From Streptomyces sp. DvalAA-43 (lineage in GTDB: Bacteria > Actinomycetota > Actinomycetes > Streptomycetales > Streptomycetaceae): a DNA stretch of 64,000 nt. The stretch is taken from positions 1 through 64,000 of the forward strand of contig NZ_FMBW01000087.1 in NCBI RefSeq assembly GCF_900091725.1, written 5' to 3'. The notes below the pieces were generated by a model. That model did not search any database. It had not been told where the DNA came from and was given only the letters and a program-made list of their open reading frames with translations. Shown here in pieces: positions 50,190 through 59,013 of the stretch; position 1 is the first letter of the stretch; each line of letters starts with the position of its first letter. The translations under genes and the position numbers were made by a program.

Positions 50190-51692
50190 TCACCCTCGCG
50201 CGCCGCTCCCCGCACGGCGCGGGGCGAGGAAGGCGCCCGCGAGCAGCGCACCGGCCAGGACCAGTGCCGAGTTGACCAGGATCGCGACCGAGACGCCCGA
50301 GAGGACGCCCTCGGGGCCGGTGTCGCCGAGGGCGGACATCCGGGCCGTGGCGACGGCGCTCATGACCGGAATGCCCAGGGCGATGCCGACCTGCTGGGTC
50401 ATGGTGGCGAGGCCGGTGGCCAGGCCCTGTTCCTCGTCGGGGAGCCCGGAGGTCGCGGTGACCATGAAACCGACGATCGTCAGCATGTTGCCGATACCGC
50501 CGACGAAGGTGGCCGCCAGCAGCAGCGCGATCCAGCCTCCGGACGCACCGAGCGCCACCAGGGAGAGCGTGGCGGCGGCCTGGACGGCCCCGCCGGTGAC
50601 GATGGTCGTACGGCTCCCGAACCGGCCGACCGCACGGCCGCCGAGCGTGCCGCCGATCACGGTGCCGATGCCCAGGACGCCGAAGGCGAGACCGGTGGCG
50701 AGCGGTGAGTGGCCGAGGACTTCCTGGAGGTAGAGGGTGAGCAGGAAGACCAGCGAGGTCTCCGTGACGAAGGCGATCAGGCCCGCGGTGTTGCCCCAGA
50801 CGACGCTGCGCCGCTTCAGGATGTGTACGGGGACCAGTGGCGCCGCGGCCCGCTTCTCGACGGCCCGGAAGGCGACGAGGAGCACCAGCCCGGCGAGGAG
50901 TGCGGCCAGGGTGGCGGGCCTGGTCCAGCCGGACTCACCGGCCTGCGTCAGACCGTAGACGAGCAGCAGCAGTCCGCCGGTGACGGTCACGGCTCCGGGG
51001 ACGTCGAGCCGGGGGCGCCCGGCGGGCCGCGAGTCGGTGAGGGCGGACGGGGCGAGGGCGACCACCAGGGCGGCGACCGGCACATTGACGAAGAACGCCC
51101 AGCGCCAGGAGAGCAGATCGGTGAGCAGGCCGCCGAGGATGGCACCGGCGGTGAACCCGGCGGACATCAGTGCCCCGTTGAGACCCAGGGCGCGTTCCCG
51201 CAGCGGACCCTCCTTGAAGGCGGTGGTCAGCAACGCGAGTCCGGCCGGGGTGACGGCCGCCGTGGCGAGTCCCTGCAGCACCCGTGCCACGAGCAGCGCC
51301 TCGGGCGAGGTGGCGAGCCCGCCGAGGGCGGAGGAGAGGCCGAGGACGGTCATTCCGACGAGGAACAGCCGCTTGCGTCCGACGAGATCGGCGATCCGGC
51401 CGAAGAGCAGCGTGAAGCCGGCGGCGGCGAGCGCGAACGCGGTGGCGATCCACTGGAGGTGGGAGAGGGAGAAGCCGAGCCCCTCGCCGACAACCGGCAG
51501 TGCGACGTTCAGGATCGAGAAGTCCACCGCGATCATGAACTGGGCGCCGAGGAGGAGTGCGAGGACGAGCTTCTGCCGTCCGGTCATGCGGATCCTGGAC
51601 ACGGAAGGCGCGGAAGGCGCGGAAGCGGCGGCAGGAGCGGGAGCGGCGGCAGGGCCGGTCGTGGGTGACGGGGCCTGGCTGGGTGCGGACAT
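50190..51692 (-). CDS. MFS drug exporter (DHA2, 14-TM type)
   Basis: The product has 500 residues. A Pro/Ala-rich start precedes about fourteen membrane helices. Motif A is FGRIADLVGRKRLF, motif C-like GAILGGLLTDLLSWRWAFFVNVP is clear, and the first helix has DFSILNVALP as in DHA2 antiporters. It should export a toxic compound with proton exchange. A TetR gene is divergent, with an inverted repeat between them. Confidence 0.9.
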   Translation of the reverse strand: MSAPSQAPSPTTGPAAAPAPAAASAPSAPSVSRIRMTGRQKLVLALLLGAQFMIAVDFSILNVALPVVGEGLGFSLSHLQWIATAFALAAAGFTLLFGRIADLVGRKRLFLVGMTVLGLSSALGGLATSPEALLVARVLQGLATAAVTPAGLALLTTAFKEGPLRERALGLNGALMSAGFTAGAILGGLLTDLLSWRWAFFVNVPVAALVVALAPSALTDSRPAGRPRLDVPGAVTVTGGLLLLVYGLTQAGESGWTRPATLAALLAGLVLLVAFRAVEKRAAAPLVPVHILKRRSVVWGNTAGLIAFVTETSLVFLLTLYLQEVLGHSPLATGLAFGVLGIGTVIGGTLGGRAVGRFGSRTTIVTGGAVQAAATLSLVALGASGGWIALLLAATFVGGIGNMLTIVGFMVTATSGLPDEEQGLATGLATMTQQVGIALGIPVMSAVATARMSALGDTGPEGVLSGVSVAILVNSALVLAGALLAGAFLAPRRAGSGARG

Positions 51693-51717
51693 GAGGGACT
51701 CCCCCGGACAGAGGTTC

Positions 51718-51739
51718 TAACGGGACTTGAGTTCCGTTA
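51718..51739. promoter_or_regulatory. TetR operator TAACGG-N10-CCGTTA
   Basis: The arms TAACGG (51718-51723) and CCGTTA (51734-51739) extend one base each with a mismatch. The site lies in the 100-bp gap between the divergent exporter and tetR genes. Confidence 0.65.
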
Positions 51740-51792
51740 AGGTGGAGTGACCGTAGCAGAGGAAGGACTACTAATGGAACTGGAGACCCGTT

Positions 51793-52404
51793 ATGGCTTC
51801 TGAGGGTGCGGAGCCCGGCTCCGTCCGGCCCGGCGGGCGTACCGCCCGGGTCCGTGAGTCGGTACTGCGGGCGGCGGGCGACGCCCTGGCCGAGCACGGC
51901 TTCGACCGGCTGGACCTCGCCGACGTCGCGCGCCGGGCGGAGGTCGGCAAGACGACCGTCTACCGGCGCTGGTCCACCCCCACCGGCCTGATCGCGGACC
52001 TGCTCGACGACATGGCCGAGCAGTCCTCGCCACGTACGGCCACGGGTTCGCTCGCCGAGGACCTCAGGGCCAACGCCCGGCTGGTGGCCACGACCCTCTC
52101 CGACCCGAGGCAGGGCGCACTCTTCAGGTCCGTGATCGCCGCGGCCACCTGTGACCCGCGCACCGCCGAGGCCTTGCACCGGTTCTACGCGATCCGCATC
52201 AAGGAGTGGGCCGGCTGCGTCACCGAGGCCGTCGAGCGCGGGGAGCTGCCCGCGGGCACGGACCCGGACGAGGTCATCCGCGCCGTGTCGGCGCCGCTCT
52301 ACTACCGGCTGCTGGCCAGCGGCGACCCGCTCGACGAAGCGGCGGCGGACCGGGCCGCCGAGGCCGCCGGGGCGGCGGCCCGAGCGGGCGCGTACGTCGT
52401 CTGA
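51793..52404 (+). CDS. TetR-family regulator of the MFS exporter
   Basis: The product is 203 residues from ATG 51793 (GGAG 8 bases upstream). The DNA-binding part is RVRESVLRAAGDALAEHGFDRLDLADVARRAEVGKTTVYRRW. The ligand domain resembles the TetR_C_16-like group (LYYRLLASGDPLDE). It probably represses the divergent exporter until its drug ligand binds. Confidence 0.9.
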   Translation: MASEGAEPGSVRPGGRTARVRESVLRAAGDALAEHGFDRLDLADVARRAEVGKTTVYRRWSTPTGLIADLLDDMAEQSSPRTATGSLAEDLRANARLVATTLSDPRQGALFRSVIAAATCDPRTAEALHRFYAIRIKEWAGCVTEAVERGELPAGTDPDEVIRAVSAPLYYRLLASGDPLDEAAADRAAEAAGAAARAGAYVV

Positions 52405-52449
52405 CGACCGTCCGCCCGCTCGGCCCGGTGCGTACGTCGGCCGGCCCGG

Positions 52450-53073
52450 TCAGCCCGCCGGGTGGGCGCGCAGGCGGGCCGCCCACGGATGTCCGGCACC
52501 CCGGGACAGGGTGATGGTCTCGGCCAGCCAGGCGCGCTGGTCGGCGGTGAGGACCGGCAGCGCCTCGGCGAAGTCCCGCTCGTCCTTGGGGCGCGGGGAC
52601 CCGGCCTTGTACAGCAGCTGCACCTCGGGGCAGAGGTAGGGGATGCCGCTCGCGGAGACACGGCCGAGCCGGTCGAGCGGCAGGCGGATACGGGGATCGC
52701 GGCGGAAGAGCCAGTCGCCGTCCTCCGCGTCGTCGAGCATGAGCTGGACGCGCCAGGGCTCGTCCGGCCCGGGGCGGCACCAGATGTCGTGCACGCCCGG
52801 CGGCAGGATCTCGCCGGGGAGCCAGCGGCGCAGGGTGCCGGGCGGGTCCGCCGCCCACCACTCCCAGCCCGCCAGGGCCCCTTGGGCGGCGAGCTGGTCG
52901 CGGCGGAGCAGCAGTACGTCGATGTCGGCGTGGTCCCGGAAGGCATGGCCCACGGCGAGTTCGACCGCGTATCCCCCGGCGATCCACCAGGGGACGCGCA
53001 GCGGCGCGAAGAGGCGGGCGGCCTCGTCCGGCGGGGGCGGGTCCCAGGGGCCCCACGGGGTTTCCGTACGCAT
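52450..53073 (-). CDS. Nucleotidyltransferase-fold protein (aminoglycoside adenylyltransferase-like)
   Basis: The product is 207 residues from ATG 53073. WWIAGGYAVELAVG and the DIDVLLLRRDQ pair match the G-G/S and DxD motifs of the nucleotidyltransferase superfamily. LCPEVQLLYKAGSPRPKDERDF is the C-terminal signature of the 2''-adenylyltransferase-like group. Whether it modifies a drug is unknown. GTG 53106 is an alternative start. Confidence 0.78.
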   Translation of the reverse strand: MRTETPWGPWDPPPPDEAARLFAPLRVPWWIAGGYAVELAVGHAFRDHADIDVLLLRRDQLAAQGALAGWEWWAADPPGTLRRWLPGEILPPGVHDIWCRPGPDEPWRVQLMLDDAEDGDWLFRRDPRIRLPLDRLGRVSASGIPYLCPEVQLLYKAGSPRPKDERDFAEALPVLTADQRAWLAETITLSRGAGHPWAARLRAHPAG

Positions 53074-53120
53074 GGCCGAGGCCCCTCTCCCGTTCCTCTC
53101 CGGCACCGCCCGCCGTGGGG

Positions 53121-54047
53121 TCAGCCCGTCTTCAGCAGATGCCGGTAACTGTCCGGATGCTCCCTCAGGAAGGCGGCCAGGCCCGTCGCCGGATGCCCGG
53201 TGAGGTCCGGCACGGCGTCCGAGACCGTGGCCATCTCGCCGGTGGCGATGGCCTCGTACGACGTCACCCAGCCGGCCACCTCCCAGTCCTCGGCACCGTA
53301 CTGCGCCCGGGAGGCATAGGCCTCCTCCCGGGTCTCCGGCACATAGGTGATGGTCCGGCCGGTGACCCTGCCGAGCTCCTCGGCCGCCTCGGCGAGGGTG
53401 AACGCCTCGGGTCCCGTGAGGTCGTAGGTGAGCCCGTCGTGGCGGGTGTCGGCGCTCTCGGTGTCGGCCAGCAGGACGGCCACCGCGGCGTCCGCGATGT
53501 CGTCGTGCGCCACCGCCGCCACCCGGCCGTCGCCCGCCGGGCCGCGCAGCACCCCGTCGGCGCCGGTCATGGCCGGGATCCCCGCGAGGTACAGGCTGTC
53601 GCGGAGGAAGGTGTACCGGACATCGGCGGCCCGGATGCGCGCCTCGGTGTGCCAGTGGTCCCGGGCGAAGGTGAACGTGGCGTCCGGCGCCGCGCCCAGG
53701 AAGGAGATGTACACGATGCGTTCGACGCCCACGGCGACCGCCGCGTCCACGGCCGTCGTGTGCTCGCGCACCCGGTCCGGGCTCTCGTGCGCCGAGACGA
53801 GGAACAGCGTGTGCGCCCCGGCCAGGGCACGGCGCATGGCCTCCCCGTCGCCGTACGGGGCGGGTGGCGCCGCGACGGCGCCGGGCAGTTCGGGCAGCCG
53901 GGAGGGGTCCCGCCCGAGCAGCCGCACGGGGACGCCGGCGCGTGCCAGGCGCCGGGCGACCCGGCCGCCGACGGCTCCGCCCGCGCCGGTGACGGCGACG
54001 ATGGGGGCATCCGGGTTCTCCGGGCCGGTGGGGGGTGGGTTGTTCAT
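53121..54047 (-). CDS. NmrA-like NAD(P)H-binding SDR protein
   Basis: The product is 308 residues from ATG 54047. The nucleotide fold is VAVTGAGGAVGGRVARRLA, with LLGRDPSRLPEL after the second strand, an atypical SDR of the NmrA/quinone-reductase group without a Tyr-Lys catalytic pair. It overlaps the DUF952 gene stop in ATGA. A longer open frame that runs through both DUF952 and the anchor gene is an artefact. Confidence 0.85.
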   Translation of the reverse strand: MNNPPPTGPENPDAPIVAVTGAGGAVGGRVARRLARAGVPVRLLGRDPSRLPELPGAVAAPPAPYGDGEAMRRALAGAHTLFLVSAHESPDRVREHTTAVDAAVAVGVERIVYISFLGAAPDATFTFARDHWHTEARIRAADVRYTFLRDSLYLAGIPAMTGADGVLRGPAGDGRVAAVAHDDIADAAVAVLLADTESADTRHDGLTYDLTGPEAFTLAEAAEELGRVTGRTITYVPETREEAYASRAQYGAEDWEVAGWVTSYEAIATGEMATVSDAVPDLTGHPATGLAAFLREHPDSYRHLLKTG

Positions 54048-54403
54048 GCGGGGTCGCCTTCCTTGCGGGGCCAGGGGCGCACCTCCACGACCGCGTCCAC
54101 CGGGACGGGGCCGTAGACGTGCGGGAACTCCTCGCCGCCGGGCACGACGGACTCGTACCGTACGGGCGCCGGGAGCCGGTCGGGATCGATGACGAGGACG
54201 ACGAGTTCCTGGTCGCCGGTCCCGGCCCCGCTCCCGGCGCCGTACAGCATCTCGGCCACGCCGGGGAGCTGGTGCGGCAGCGAGCAGTGGATGAAGCCCT
54301 CTTCGTGCAGGGTGCGGCCGCGGGTGGACATCTCGTACGTCCCGATCCCGCGGGCCGCCTCCCACAGGGGGCCTTCGGTGAGGTGCAGCAGCAGTTCGGC
54401 CAT
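54044..54403 (-). CDS. DUF952 family protein
   Basis: The 119-residue protein has LHLTEGPLWEAA, EEGFIHCSLPHQLPGVAEMLY and FPHVYGPVPVDAV, the conserved stretches of DUF952. The HCS motif suggests an enzymatic site, but none is known. It is coupled to the SDR gene. Confidence 0.85.
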   Translation of the reverse strand: MAELLLHLTEGPLWEAARGIGTYEMSTRGRTLHEEGFIHCSLPHQLPGVAEMLYGAGSGAGTGDQELVVLVIDPDRLPAPVRYESVVPGGEEFPHVYGPVPVDAVVEVRPWPRKEGDPA

Positions 54404-54412
54404 GGGGCAAAA

Positions 54413-55786
54413 CTAGCCGCGTCGACGCGCCCTCCGGGCCATCAGCGTGGCCGTCGATCCGGCCGCGAGCAGAGCGGCGGCGATCCCGCCGAGGATCCAT
54501 TCGCCGCGCGCACCCGTGTGCGGGAGCTCCCCTCCGGGGTGGGGCTCGTCCGGACCGTCCGGACCGTCCGGACCGTCGGGCTCCTGCGGCCAGGTGTGGG
54601 TCGGGGTGGGCTTCGGCCCGGGGGTGTGGGTGGGGGTCGGCGTGGGCGTGGGGGTAGGGGTGTGCGTCGGGGTCGGGGTCGGTGTGGGCGTCGGGGTGGG
54701 CGTGGGCGTCGGGGTCGGTTCCTCGCCGCAGCTCGGCAGGTCGCCGTCGAAGGGATAGGCGTGCAACTCCTGGCCGCCCGACTCGCCCGCCGAGGTGTGG
54801 GTCAGCGAACCGGCGGTGTAGAAACGGCCGTTGGTGCCGCTCATGTCCAGGGTCGCCGTGCTCGACCGCTGCCCGATCAGGACGCTGCCCTGGAACTGGC
54901 CGGTGCCGTGCAGGCCGACCTCGGTGGCGTCCGGGAAGTTCCAGAGCAGGTGCTCGCGGAGTCCGGCCTGCGGCAGCGAGCCCATCAGCGTGCTGATGCT
55001 GCGGCTGCCCCCGTACACGTTGACGAGCACCGTCGCGCCGTCCGGGATCCCGTGGAACACCAGGCCCTGCTGGCCGTCCTGGGCCGAGACCAGATCGGCG
55101 TCCACCGCGAACACCTGGAGGGGCGAGGTGCCGTCGCCGGTGAAGACGGTCTCGGAACCGGCATTGACCACGGTGCCCGTGGCGGGGCGGCGGTGGTCCC
55201 GGTCGTCGTCGTACGCGTAGCAGTGGCTGGCGGCGGTGAGCTGGTCGCGCAGCGCGGTGTACGGGTCGGCGGCGGCCGGGTCGTGGACCGGGTCCGGGAT
55301 CACCGTTCCGGCGACGGTGTCGGCGTACGTGACGACACCGTGGTTCGTCCCCTCCTCGGCCAGCAGCCGCTGCCCGGTCGCGACGGTCAGGTCCCCGCCC
55401 ACGGTCAGGTAGTCGGAGCCGTCGGGGGGCGGCACCCGGGAGCCCACCCCGGCCACGCCGACGTTGTAGATCTGCGAGGCGCCCTCGCGCTTGTCCATGT
55501 CGAACCGGCCGAGGGTGACGATCTTCCCCTCGGCCTCGGCGGCGGCCTCCCGGACCAGGAAGTCGCCGCCGACGAAGATATTGATGGTGCTGTCGTGATG
55601 GGTGACGGGTCCGTTGTTCGGATCGAGCCAGGTCGTCGGGCAGTCGCTGCCCAGGCACGGGCCGAGCCCGCCGGGCAGCGGGTCGGCGAGGGCGAGGGAC
55701 GCCATCGTGCCCACCATGGCCGCGGCCGCCGCCGTGGCCACCGCCGCCCGGATACCTGTACCGCGTCTACGCGCTTGTGTAGCCAT
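54413..55786 (-). CDS. Choice-of-anchor A family surface protein with LPxTG-like sorting signal
   Basis: The product has ~457 residues. A signal peptide (GIRAAVATAAAAAMVGTMASLALA) is followed by the choice-of-anchor A domain (~30-310; NIFVGGDFLV, YLTVGGDLTV, LVFHGIPDGATVLVNVYG, LLWNFPDATEV). A Pro-Thr repeat stalk (~325-375) and GPDGPDGPD lead to the sorting signal LPHTG, a hydrophobic helix and RRARRRG. It should be exported and covalently attached to the wall by a sortase. ATG 55786 lacks a Shine-Dalgarno, so the start is uncertain. Confidence 0.82.
   Translation of the reverse strand: MATQARRRGTGIRAAVATAAAAAMVGTMASLALADPLPGGLGPCLGSDCPTTWLDPNNGPVTHHDSTINIFVGGDFLVREAAAEAEGKIVTLGRFDMDKREGASQIYNVGVAGVGSRVPPPDGSDYLTVGGDLTVATGQRLLAEEGTNHGVVTYADTVAGTVIPDPVHDPAAADPYTALRDQLTAASHCYAYDDDRDHRRPATGTVVNAGSETVFTGDGTSPLQVFAVDADLVSAQDGQQGLVFHGIPDGATVLVNVYGGSRSISTLMGSLPQAGLREHLLWNFPDATEVGLHGTGQFQGSVLIGQRSSTATLDMSGTNGRFYTAGSLTHTSAGESGGQELHAYPFDGDLPSCGEEPTPTPTPTPTPTPTPTPTHTPTPTPTPTPTHTPGPKPTPTHTWPQEPDGPDGPDGPDEPHPGGELPHTGARGEWILGGIAAALLAAGSTATLMARRARRRG
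54555..54720. repeat. Low-complexity Pro-Thr and GPD coding repeats
   Basis: GGACCGTCC-type 9-mers (54555-54580) and GTGGGC/GTCGGG hexamers (54597-54720) encode the DGP and PT stalk of the anchor protein on the minus strand. They are prone to slippage. Confidence 0.75.
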
Positions 55787-55944
55787 AAGGGGCAATATGC
55801 AGCTTTGCCTACCAAATGACAGGAATGCCACGCCGGTTCATGCCCGATGCACCCGTATACACCGGCCGCGTCCCGGTACCGGGTGCGCCGGGGTGAGCAT
55901 GCGGACGTGCGGGCGTGCGGCGTATCCGGTGACGCGACGGGCCG

Positions 55945-56973
55945 TCAGGCGGCCGGATCCGCCAGGAGCTCGGCCTCCACCCTCGGGTCCAGGCCGACCG
56001 CGGGCCGGTCCGGCCGCCGCGGGGGCTCACCGCCCAGCGCCTCCAGCCACTTCCAGGTGTCGGCGACCGTCTCCTCGACGGGGCGGCAGCGCAGACCGGT
56101 CGCGTACGCCCTGCCGACGTCACCGCGGTGGATCGCTTCGTACACCTCGCCCGGCGGCAGCCAGACCGGCAGATCGCTCCAGGGCTCCACGCCCGCCGCG
56201 AGGATCCGCTCCGCGGGCGTCCAGCGCAGTTCCGCGTCGGAACCGGTGGCCCGGACGCAGGCCTCCAGCAGCTGCCCCATGGTGGCGTGGCCCGAGCGGC
56301 TGACCAGGTTGTACGGCCCGTGCAGCCCGCTGCGGGCGGCGTCCAGCAGCCACTGGGCGAGGTCGCGGACGTCGATGTACTGAAGCATCAGGTCCGGTGT
56401 GCCGGGGGCGAGTACGGGCCCTCCCCGGGCGATCCGCAGCAGCCACCAGGGCAGTCTGCCGATGTTCTCCCAGGGGCCCAGGATCAGTCCCGCGCGGGCC
56501 AGCAGGGCCCGGTCGCCGAAGGCGTCGAGCGCGGCCAGTTCACCGCCGCGCTTGGCCAGGGCGTACGAGACGTCCCCGCCCGCGTCGGGCGAGGCACCGG
56601 CCACCACCGGACCCTCCTCCGGCAGCCCGTCCGGCACCGGCTGTTCGTACACGGAACGGCTGGAGACATACGCGTACCGGGCGGCCCGGTCCGCCAGCAG
56701 ACGGGCCGCGTCCCGTACGGCGGAGGGGGCGCCGCTCCAGGTGTCGACCACCAGGTCCCAGGCGTACCCGCCGTCGGGGCCTTCGCCCGTACCGGCACCG
56801 GCCAGGGCGGCGAGGCCGTCCTCGGTGGTGCGGTCGCCGAGGAGCTCCGACACGCCCGCCGGGGGTGCGTGCCGGCCCCGGTGGAACACCGTGACGTCCC
56901 AGCCGCGCGCCAGCGCCGCCTCGGTGATCGCGCGCCCCACGAATTCCGTACCGCCCAGCATCAGAAGCCTCAT
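55945..56973 (-). CDS. NAD-dependent epimerase/dehydratase-like protein
   Basis: The product has 342 residues. An extended-SDR Rossmann fold (LMLGGTEFVGRAITEAAL) is followed by VSSRSVYEQ and LQYIDVRDLAQWLLDAA, as in the isoflavone-reductase/CSP41-like group. Substrate is unknown. It runs in the same direction as the LysR gene upstream, 72 bases away. Confidence 0.83.
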   Translation of the reverse strand: MRLLMLGGTEFVGRAITEAALARGWDVTVFHRGRHAPPAGVSELLGDRTTEDGLAALAGAGTGEGPDGGYAWDLVVDTWSGAPSAVRDAARLLADRAARYAYVSSRSVYEQPVPDGLPEEGPVVAGASPDAGGDVSYALAKRGGELAALDAFGDRALLARAGLILGPWENIGRLPWWLLRIARGGPVLAPGTPDLMLQYIDVRDLAQWLLDAARSGLHGPYNLVSRSGHATMGQLLEACVRATGSDAELRWTPAERILAAGVEPWSDLPVWLPPGEVYEAIHRGDVGRAYATGLRCRPVEETVADTWKWLEALGGEPPRRPDRPAVGLDPRVEAELLADPAA

Positions 56974-57045
56974 GGGACCGACCCTGCCCGGCGGACGCCC
57001 CGCGGGGAACCGGTCCTCGCTCTCGGCGGAATCGGGAACCGTGCC

Positions 57046-57999
57046 TCACGGCATGCGGGCGAGCGGGCTGCGGTTGCGCAGCAGCCACTGGTGGTACCCG
57101 GCCGCGCGCCGGGCCGCCTCCCGGTAGGCCGCCTCCAGCTCCCCGTAGACCGTCGTCATGTCGGCGCCCGGCCGGGACACCAGCAACAGCCGTACGGCGA
57201 GGGGGTCGTCGCGCAGTGGGCGGATCGCCATGTCGTCGCGCGGCCCGGAGGTGGGCTGGCAGGGGGCGACCGCCTCACCGAGCACGACGAGGGAGGCGGC
57301 GGTGAGGTAGTCGCCGTGCAGCACGGTCGGCGCGAGGCCGGCCGCGCCGAACACCCGGCGCAGCCCGTCCCATTCGCCGTCCACCGTGGGGTCGACCATC
57401 CAGCGGTCCGCGGCCAGGTCGACGAGGTCGACCACGGGCCGGGCGGCGGCCGGGTGGTCCCTGGCCATGGAGATGAACTGCGGTTCGCGGTCCAGGAGTA
57501 CGCGCTGCTCCAGGCCGTCCGGGACGGTCAGCGGGCAGCCCTCGACCTCGTGCACGAAGGCGACGTCGAGCCCGCCCGCCGCGACGTCGCCGAGCAGTGC
57601 GCGGGCCGATACATCGACCCGCAGCGAGATGTCCGTACCGGGCAGCCGGAGCCGCAGCCGGCGCAGCCAGCCGCCGATGACCCGGCTCGCCGTGCAGCCG
57701 ATGCGCAGCCGCGGCCCGGAGGCCCCGACCGCGTCGGCCTCCGCCCGCGCGTCGCTGACCAGGGCGGTCATTCCGTCGACCAGGGGGCGGGCCCGGCTGA
57801 GGACGGCGCGGCCGAGCAGCGTCGGTCGGCAGCCGGTCCGCTCGCGGCAGAACAGCTCGGCGCCCAGGGCGTTCTCGATCCGGCGCAGTTGGGTGGTCAG
57901 GGAGGGCTGGCTGACGCCCAGTCTGCGGGCGGCTCGGTGCAGGCTGCCCGTGTCCGCGATGGCGCACAGCGCCCTGAGGTGTCTCACCTCAAGCTCCAT
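57046..57999 (-). CDS. LysR-family regulator divergent from snapalysin
   Basis: The product is 317 residues from ATG 57999. The winged helix is MELEVRHLRALCAIADTGSLHRAARRLGVSQPSLTTQLRRIE, and a periplasmic-binding-like effector domain follows. A LysR gene divergent from a small zinc protease gene is the classical snpR/snpA (mprR/mprA) layout of Streptomyces, in which the regulator activates the protease gene. Confidence 0.88.
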   Translation of the reverse strand: MELEVRHLRALCAIADTGSLHRAARRLGVSQPSLTTQLRRIENALGAELFCRERTGCRPTLLGRAVLSRARPLVDGMTALVSDARAEADAVGASGPRLRIGCTASRVIGGWLRRLRLRLPGTDISLRVDVSARALLGDVAAGGLDVAFVHEVEGCPLTVPDGLEQRVLLDREPQFISMARDHPAAARPVVDLVDLAADRWMVDPTVDGEWDGLRRVFGAAGLAPTVLHGDYLTAASLVVLGEAVAPCQPTSGPRDDMAIRPLRDDPLAVRLLLVSRPGADMTTVYGELEAAYREAARRAAGYHQWLLRNRSPLARMP

Positions 58000-58265
58000 G
58001 CGGTCGAGCGTAGGGCGGCGGCCGACTGTCGCACCAGACTCCCCAATCGCCTCAAAGTCCTTTAATTCACCTGGAGTTGGAGGACTCTTCGGCGACGGTA
58101 CCGGGGGTGGCGCCGGTGGCGGCACCGGGGGGTGATAACGCGGCGCTATCGCCGGTTGACATCATCCGCCGGGGCTTCCGCTCCCCGACACTCTCTCCGT
58201 ACCGCACCCGTCCGAGTCCGTTCATCGGACGGGTTCATCGGACCGGTAACGGTAGGAGACCCCCC

Positions 58266-58943
58266 ATGAGACACCCCAGGACCGTCATGTCGGCCGTGGT
58301 CGGCCTCGGCTTCGGCCTCGCGGCCGCGCTGGGCACGGCACCGGCGATCGCCTCCTCGGCCCCCGCCGCAGCACCCACCACCACCGCTTCGGAAGCCGGC
58401 GCGGGCTACGCCGCCTACGCCGGGTCGCGCGAGAACGCCGCCGCGAACAAGGCGTTCTTCGAGGCGGTCGCCAAGTCCGTGGCGAAGAAGCGGGCGGCGA
58501 ACCCCGGCGTCCAGTCGGTCACCATCGTCTACAGCACCGCCAACGCGCCGAGCTTCCGTACCCAGATATCCAACAGCGCGCAGATCTGGAACAGTTCCGT
58601 CTCCAACGTCCGGCTGCAGGAAGGCTCGAACGCCGACTTCGCCTACTACGAGGGCAACGACCCGAGCGGCTCGTACGCGAGCACCGACGGACACGGCAAC
58701 GGATACATCTTCCTGGACTACGCGCAGAACCAGCAGTACGACTCGACCCGCGTCACCGCGCACGAGACCGGGCACGTGCTCGGCCTGCCGGACCACTACT
58801 CCGGCCCGTGCAGCGAACTGATGTCGGGCGGCGGCCCCGGCCCGTCCTGCACCAACCGGTACCCCAACGCGAACGAGCGCAGCCAGGTCAACTACCTGTG
58901 GCAGAACGGCTTCGCGGCCAAGCTCGCGCACAGCGCCTCCTGA
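58266..58943 (+). CDS. snpA: Snapalysin-type small secreted zinc metalloprotease
   Basis: The 225-residue precursor starts at ATG 58266 behind GGTAGGAG. A signal peptide ends near AIASSA and a short propeptide reaches ~80. The mature domain has HETGHVLGLPD (His166, His170, Asp176 as third ligand), then CSELMSGG and a late Cys, matching snapalysin (M7). It is secreted as a milk-protein-hydrolysing protease and is probably activated by the divergent LysR protein. The 266-bp intergenic region has TTGACA at 58156-58161 without a well-placed -10. Confidence 0.93.
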   Translation: MRHPRTVMSAVVGLGFGLAAALGTAPAIASSAPAAAPTTTASEAGAGYAAYAGSRENAAANKAFFEAVAKSVAKKRAANPGVQSVTIVYSTANAPSFRTQISNSAQIWNSSVSNVRLQEGSNADFAYYEGNDPSGSYASTDGHGNGYIFLDYAQNQQYDSTRVTAHETGHVLGLPDHYSGPCSELMSGGGPGPSCTNRYPNANERSQVNYLWQNGFAAKLAHSAS

Positions 58944-59013
58944 CCCGTACGGTCCGGACGCACCGCACCGAAGGGGCCGCCTCGTAGGACGGGGTGGCCC
59001 CGTACGGTCCGGC

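Noticed and set aside
54597..54720. Short regular repeats that could suggest a CRISPR or regulatory array
   Set aside because: They are in frame and encode a Pro-Thr stalk; there are no unique spacers of constant length.
53121..55658. 845-residue minus-strand ORF that could look like a fusion protein
   Set aside because: Only its last 308 residues are a real SDR protein; the earlier part is an out-of-frame reading of the DUF952 and anchor-protein genes.
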